A DNA stretch of 10,557 bases from Chitinophaga pinensis (GTDB taxonomy: Bacteria; Bacteroidota; Bacteroidia; Flavobacteriales; Flavobacteriaceae). Where the stretch lies: positions 1 through 10,557 of the forward strand of contig CALPNL020000056.1 in the NCBI GenBank assembly GCA_943324925.2. Reading direction: 5' to 3'. Below, piece by piece: positions 6,777 to 10,557 of this stretch (position 1 is its first letter; every line of letters begins with the position of its first letter). The position numbers and the translations under genes were made by a program. Below the pieces are notes generated by a model, which saw only the letters and a program-made list of their open reading frames with translations, ran no database searches and was not told where the DNA came from.

Positions 6777-7784
6777 ATGAATCAAAAAACAAGAATTGCC
6801 ATAAATGGATTTGGTAGAATTGGTAGAAATTTATTTCGACTATTAATCAACCATCCGTCTATTGAGGTCGTAGCGATTAATGATATTGCCGACAATAAAA
6901 CGATGGCTCATCTAGTAAAATACGATAGTATTCACGGCAAACTTCCCTATGAATGCAGTTTTACTGAAGAAGCAATTATAGTAAATGGGAAATCACACTT
7001 GTTTTTTCATGAAAAATCAATTTCAAATTTAAATTGGAAGTCATTGGATATTGATTTCGTAATTGAATCAACTGGGAAATACAAGACTTTTGATGAAATA
7101 AACGCGCATGTTTTGGCAGGAGCTAAAAAAGTAATTTTGACAGCTCCCTCCGAGGTTGATGCAATTAAGACCTTGGTTTTAGGGGTTAACGAATCAATAT
7201 TAAACGGGGAGGAAACCATCATTTCCAATGCGAGCTGCACCACTAACAACGCCGCGCCGATGATAAAAATCATTGATGAATTGTGCGGAATTGAACAAGC
7301 CTATATAACAACTGTTCACTCTTATACTACTGATCAAAGCTTACACGATCAACCACACAAAGACCTTCGCAGAGCTCGTGGCGCCTCGCAATCTATAGTT
7401 CCAACTACTACAGGGGCTGCAAAAGCGTTGACGAAGATTTTCCCTGAATTTGAAGGAAAAATTGGAGGTTGTGGTATTCGAGTTCCAGTGCCAGATGGTT
7501 CATTGACCGATATCACCTTTAATGTAAAAAGACAAGTTTCTATAGTTGAAATTAATGCTGCTTTTAAAACGGCATCCCAAACTAATTTTAAAGGAATTTT
7601 AGATTATACGGAAGATCCAATCGTTTCTGTAGATATTATTGGAAATACTCATTCCTGCATTTTTGATGCTCAATTGACTTCTGTGATTGATAAAATGGTT
7701 AAAGTCGTGGGATGGTATGATAATGAAATTGGGTATTCTTCAAGAATTATCGACTTAATTTTGCTAATAAATTCGAAAAAATAA
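6777..7784 (+). CDS. gap: type I glyceraldehyde-3-phosphate dehydrogenase
   Basis: GAPDH converts glyceraldehyde-3-phosphate, phosphate and NAD(P)+ to 1,3-bisphosphoglycerate in glycolysis, or the reverse in gluconeogenesis. The 335-residue protein has the Rossmann motif NGFGRIGR (10-17), an aspartate after the second strand (D36 in VVAINDIAD) that usually marks NAD preference, the catalytic C154 in SNASCTTNN, the partner H181 in TTVHSYTTDQ, and RVPVPDGSLTD in the catalytic domain. The active-site stretch reads SCTTNNAAP, where the common form is SCTTNCLAP. The second, non-catalytic cysteine is thus Asn, so this may be a paralogue distinct from the main glycolytic enzyme; direction of use is not readable from sequence. 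The ATG at 6777 follows lipA by 22 bases without a clear promoter. The stop is next to a hairpin facing the convergent punA gene. Confidence 0.93.
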   Translation: MNQKTRIAINGFGRIGRNLFRLLINHPSIEVVAINDIADNKTMAHLVKYDSIHGKLPYECSFTEEAIIVNGKSHLFFHEKSISNLNWKSLDIDFVIESTGKYKTFDEINAHVLAGAKKVILTAPSEVDAIKTLVLGVNESILNGEETIISNASCTTNNAAPMIKIIDELCGIEQAYITTVHSYTTDQSLHDQPHKDLRRARGASQSIVPTTTGAAKALTKIFPEFEGKIGGCGIRVPVPDGSLTDITFNVKRQVSIVEINAAFKTASQTNFKGILDYTEDPIVSVDIIGNTHSCIFDAQLTSVIDKMVKVVGWYDNEIGYSSRIIDLILLINSKK

Positions 7785-7800
7785 TTTGCTTAAAGCAAAT
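7784..7800. terminator. small hairpin between convergent gap and punA
   Basis: ATTTGCT (7784-7790) and AGCAAAT (7794-7800) form a 7-bp stem with a 3-base loop between the converging gene ends. On the minus strand a run of six T's follows (complement of 7776-7781), so it best fits a terminator for the lpxK-punA transcript. On the plus strand the following bases are only moderately T-rich. The last base of the gap stop codon starts the stem. Confidence 0.6.
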
Positions 7801-7802
7801 AG

Positions 7803-8618
7803 TTAATAGTTGATTATTAGTTCTTTAATCAATTCACACAAATAAGGTTCGGCTTGTTCAGCCGCTTTTAGAACCTCGAAATGATTCACTTCCTCAATAT
7901 TGTCTTCGTCACCCATATCAGTAATTACAGATATACCAAAACATTCCATATCCATGTGATTGGCCACAATGACTTCAGGAACTGTTGACATTCCCACGCA
8001 ATCGGCACCGAGAATTTTTACCATTCTGTATTCAGAGAGCGTTTCAAAAGTGGGGCCTTGCAATCCCATGTAAACCCCATCATGAACTTCAATATTTAAT
8101 TTTTTGGCGATTTCCTTAGCTTTAATGATCATGTTTTTAGAATATGGCTCACTCATATTTACGAATCTTGGTCCAAAGCGTTCTTCGTTTTTGCCACGTA
8201 AAGGGTGTTCCGGCATCATATTTATATGATCTTTAATAATAACAATTGAACCAACTTTGTATTTTGGATTTACACCTCCAGAGGCATTGGATACAACTAA
8301 TTTTTCAATGCCCAAATATTTCATCACTCTCACCGGAAAGGTAACTTCTTTCATTGAATAGCCTTCATAGAAATGGAATCTGCCTTGCATAGCCATTACT
8401 TTTTTGTCTCCAATGGTGCCAAAAACTAATGCGCTTTTATGACCTTGAACCGTTGAAACAGGAAAATTTGGGATTTCAGAATACGGTAACGTAAATTCTA
8501 TAATAATGTCATCGGTAATACTTCCTAAGCCAGAACCTAAAATTATACCATATTCAGCCTCGAAATGGTTTGTTTTGGATGTAATATAATCAACCGATTC
8601 TTGAACTAGATTCCACAT
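7803..8618 (-). CDS. punA: purine nucleoside phosphorylase (trimeric PNP/MTAP family)
   Basis: The enzyme cleaves purine nucleosides with phosphate to the free base and ribose-1-phosphate, in purine salvage. The 271-residue protein has the family phosphate and ribose sites: GSGLGS (S29), the histidine in QGHKS (H60), and MQGRFHFYEGY (R80, H82). The purine site includes LVVSNASGG (about 107-115), the glutamate in GPTFET (E192), and MSTVPE (M210, S211). A C-terminal NHFEV histidine (H246) matches the one that touches the ribose 5'-OH in human PNP. The purine-binding Asn of human PNP (Asn243) is replaced by Asp (D234 in SVITDM). This may shift specificity towards 6-aminopurines such as adenosine. 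The gene overlaps the end of lpxK by 29 bases, so the ATG at 8616-8618 is read inside lpxK and translation is probably coupled. Confidence 0.93.
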   Translation of the reverse strand: MWNLVQESVDYITSKTNHFEAEYGIILGSGLGSITDDIIIEFTLPYSEIPNFPVSTVQGHKSALVFGTIGDKKVMAMQGRFHFYEGYSMKEVTFPVRVMKYLGIEKLVVSNASGGVNPKYKVGSIVIIKDHINMMPEHPLRGKNEERFGPRFVNMSEPYSKNMIIKAKEIAKKLNIEVHDGVYMGLQGPTFETLSEYRMVKILGADCVGMSTVPEVIVANHMDMECFGISVITDMGDEDNIEEVNHFEVLKAAEQAEPYLCELIKELIINY

Positions 8619-9615
8619 AAGTAGTTATGATTTTATCGAAAATATCACTATCGAAAAGAAATTTAGTTTTTATTGGAAGATAAAAAAGCTGCTCTTTTGG
8701 CAAGCTTCCTTTTAATCTAACAAAATCTTTTTCAGTAGTAATAATGATCTTATTTTGCGCTTTATTTTTAATTTCTAGAAGGTCTTTATCTGTAAATTGA
8801 TGGTGATCCGAGAAAGTCAAACACTCCTCCTTATCACTTTGTAAATGGGTGAAAAAAGTTTGAGGTTTTGCTATTCCAGCCAATAGTAATTTATCAACAT
8901 TTTGAAGCGCTGAAACTAGTTGTTTTCCATTTTCAGAATACACATATTCATCAAATTCAATGGTAGAGAAAAACAATTTTTGATTGGCAGAAATTGCTAA
9001 TTTATTGATAATAATCGTTTGTTCTTCTTTCGATAAATCAGATGGGCATTTGGTTACTACAATTACATTTGCTCGTTTTGCTCCACTCCTACTTTCTCTT
9101 AAATTTCCTGTAGGCAGCTGACAATCATTAGCATACAATTCATTATACGAAGTCAGTAAAATGTAAAAACCTGCTTTTACTCTTCGATGTTGGTAAGCAT
9201 CATCTAATAAAATAACTTCGGGTTGACTTGAATTTGAAAGCAATTGTTCTATTCCGTTTTTCCGATCAGCATCAACCGCAACTTGGATTTTTGGAAATTT
9301 TGTATAATATTGAAAAGGTTCATCTCCAATAATTTCAGCATTAGCATTGGCATCAGCCAAAATAAATCCGCTGGATTTTCTTTTATAACCTCTGCTTAAG
9401 GTGGCAACCTTGTATTTATCGGATAAAAGACGGATTAAATACTCGATTTGAGGGGTTTTTCCAGTTCCTCCAACACTAATATTTCCAACTACAATAATTG
9501 GTAAATTAAATGAGTACGATTTCAATAATCCTTTACTATAACAATAATTTCGAATAGAAGCTATTGCGCTGTATAGGATTGATAATGGAAATAGTATTTT
9601 TCGAATAAAATTCAT
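8590..9615 (-). CDS. lpxK: tetraacyldisaccharide 4'-kinase
   Basis: LpxK phosphorylates the 4' position of the tetraacyl disaccharide-1-phosphate to form lipid IVA, a late step in lipid A synthesis at the inner leaflet of the cytoplasmic membrane. The 341-residue protein has an N-terminal amphipathic/hydrophobic anchor (about 5-25), a P-loop GNISVGGTGKTP (44-55), the LSRGYKRK segment (73-80), the family motif DDAYQHRR (138-145), and an ITTEKDFVRL motif towards the C-terminus. The frame is open up to an ATG at 9717, but that would add 34 residues without family similarity, run through the intergenic region, and overlap the start of the divergent Nif3 gene. The ATG at 9613-9615 gives the normal N-terminus (MNFIRKILFP). 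The 3' end overlaps punA by 29 bases; the two form a unit. Confidence 0.94.
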   Translation of the reverse strand: MNFIRKILFPLSILYSAIASIRNYCYSKGLLKSYSFNLPIIVVGNISVGGTGKTPQIEYLIRLLSDKYKVATLSRGYKRKSSGFILADANANAEIIGDEPFQYYTKFPKIQVAVDADRKNGIEQLLSNSSQPEVILLDDAYQHRRVKAGFYILLTSYNELYANDCQLPTGNLRESRSGAKRANVIVVTKCPSDLSKEEQTIIINKLAISANQKLFFSTIEFDEYVYSENGKQLVSALQNVDKLLLAGIAKPQTFFTHLQSDKEECLTFSDHHQFTDKDLLEIKNKAQNKIIITTEKDFVRLKGSLPKEQLFYLPIKTKFLFDSDIFDKIITTYVESSSRIG

Positions 9616-9619
9616 ACTA

Positions 9620-9627
9620 CGAAAGTA
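9620..9627 (-). promoter_or_regulatory. possible -7 element for lpxK-punA
   Basis: On the minus strand TACTTTCG differs from TAnnTTTG at one position. It ends only 4 bases before the lpxK ATG, so a transcript starting from it would be nearly leaderless. No good -33 element is visible, which keeps confidence low. The gap 9616-9694 should also hold the promoter of the divergent Nif3 gene; the closest match there is TTAATTTG at 9668-9675, one base off. Confidence 0.25.
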
Positions 9628-9694
9628 TACTATTTTATCTTTATAAAAAAGTTGATTTGTTTTTTCGTTAATTTGTAAAATCAAAAATACAAGT

Positions 9695-10557
9695 ATGTAT
9701 AAAATTAAAGATATCATTCCATTACTTGAAGAAATGGCTCCTTTGGCTTATGCCGAAGACTTTGACAATGTGGGACTATTAGTTGGAAATTTAGAAACAG
9801 AAACTACTGGAATACTAGTTTGTCATGATGCACTAGAAAACGTTATCGAGGAGGCAATTGCTAAAAATTGCAACTTAATAGTATGTTTTCATCCCATTTT
9901 ATTCTCAGGTTTAAAAAAAATAACAGGGAAAAATTATGTGGAAAGAGCTGTTATTAAAGCGATACAAAATAATATTGCGATATATGCTGTTCATACCGCA
10001 TTAGACAATCATCCAGAAGGAGTAAATAAAATATTTGGAAATGCATTAGGATTAACAAATACCAAAATCTTACTTCCCAAAGAAAATCACATTAGAAAAT
10101 TAGTCACTTTCACCGTTCCTGAAAATGTTGAAAAAGTAAGAAATGCGCTTTTTGAAGCTGGGGCTGGAACTATTGGAAACTATGAAAATTGTAGTTTTAC
10201 TTCCAAAGGAATTGGTACTTATATTGGGAATGAAAATAGTAATCCTGAAATTGGCAACCGATTTGAATTAGTTGAAGCCGAGGAAATTAAAATTGAGGTC
10301 ACTTTTGAAAAGCAATTAGAAAGTAAAATTTTAAAAACTTTATTTGAAAATCATATTTATGAAGAAGTAGCCTATGAAATTACTGCTTTACAAAACAAGC
10401 ATCAAAATATCGGAATGGGATTAATTGGTGAATTGGAAAAGCAAATGGATGAAAAGGAATTTTTGTTATTTGTAAAAGAAAAAATGCAGTGCGATGCCAT
10501 TAGGCATTCTGATTTTATTGGGAAACCGATAAAAAAAGTAGCCCTTTTGGGGGGCGC
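9695..10557 (+). CDS. Nif3-like dinuclear metal centre protein (DUF34), 3' end outside window
   Basis: The frame opens at the ATG at 9695 and is still open at the right edge, giving 287 residues. It belongs to the Nif3/DUF34 family (E. coli YbgI, Bacillus YqfO), hexameric ring proteins with a two-metal centre, sometimes annotated as GTP cyclohydrolase I type 2, a role not well proven. Visible motifs: FDNVGLLVG (23-31), the metal site VCFHPILFSGLKKI (H66), and YAVHTALDN (D104). A PII/CutA-like insert (about 132-235) with GAGTIGNYENCSFTSKGIGT marks the longer, YqfO-type form. The first residue of the usual HHP metal motif is Phe (F65), as I recall for other Bacteroidota members. The second His/Glu metal-binding pair should lie beyond the window. 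The gene diverges from lpxK across an 79-base gap. Confidence 0.88.
   Translation, partial: MYKIKDIIPLLEEMAPLAYAEDFDNVGLLVGNLETETTGILVCHDALENVIEEAIAKNCNLIVCFHPILFSGLKKITGKNYVERAVIKAIQNNIAIYAVHTALDNHPEGVNKIFGNALGLTNTKILLPKENHIRKLVTFTVPENVEKVRNALFEAGAGTIGNYENCSFTSKGIGTYIGNENSNPEIGNRFELVEAEEIKIEVTFEKQLESKILKTLFENHIYEEVAYEITALQNKHQNIGMGLIGELEKQMDEKEFLLFVKEKMQCDAIRHSDFIGKPIKKVALLGG

Noticed and set aside
7007..7273. 88-codon minus-strand open frame within gap
   Set aside because: It is antisense to the conserved GAPDH catalytic region and has no recognisable domain.
9616..9717. 34-residue N-terminal extension of lpxK up to an ATG at 9717
   Set aside because: The extension has no LpxK similarity, spans the divergent promoter region, and overlaps the beginning of the Nif3 gene. 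The ATG at 9613-9615 gives the normal LpxK start.

Overview
The window looks like ordinary chromosome from a Flavobacterium-like member of the Bacteroidota. The reasons are its high A+T content, Bacteroidota-type promoter motifs (TAnnTTTG at -7, one with a TTTG 19 bases upstream), little sign of Shine-Dalgarno sequences, a flavobacterial type of TonB N-terminus, and an LpxK gene that implies a lipid A outer membrane. No mobile element, tRNA, rRNA, CRISPR array or phage gene is visible. No intergenic gap exceeds about 125 bases.

Left part (1-3118): the 3' end of recF (DNA repair) enters from the left edge. A two-gene unit follows: a lipoprotein fusing a rhodanese to a thioredoxin, and a DUF2461 protein three bases later. 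Next is murB (peptidoglycan precursor synthesis) with its own -7 promoter and an AT-only terminator.

Middle part (3134-5836): a good TTTG-N19-TAnnTTTG promoter drives a membrane glycosyltransferase of family 2. An ECF-type sigma factor overlaps its end and starts at TTG. A tonB gene follows, but one in-frame TAA at 5515-5517 separates its membrane anchor and linker from its conserved C-terminal domain. A long hairpin terminator closes this block.

Right part (5859-10557): lipA (lipoyl synthase) and a type I GAPDH gene run rightwards. They meet, head to head, the leftward lpxK-punA pair (lipid A 4'-kinase and purine nucleoside phosphorylase), with a small hairpin between the converging ends. 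From the lpxK promoter region a Nif3/DUF34 gene diverges rightwards and runs off the window.

Most genes are housekeeping (cell envelope, cofactor and nucleotide metabolism). I do not see a new defence, mobile or biosynthetic system. The points most worth checking are the nonsense codon in tonB, an Asn-to-Asp change in the purine-specificity site of the nucleoside phosphorylase, the rhodanese-thioredoxin lipoprotein, and false TTG starts that lie inside promoter -7 elements.
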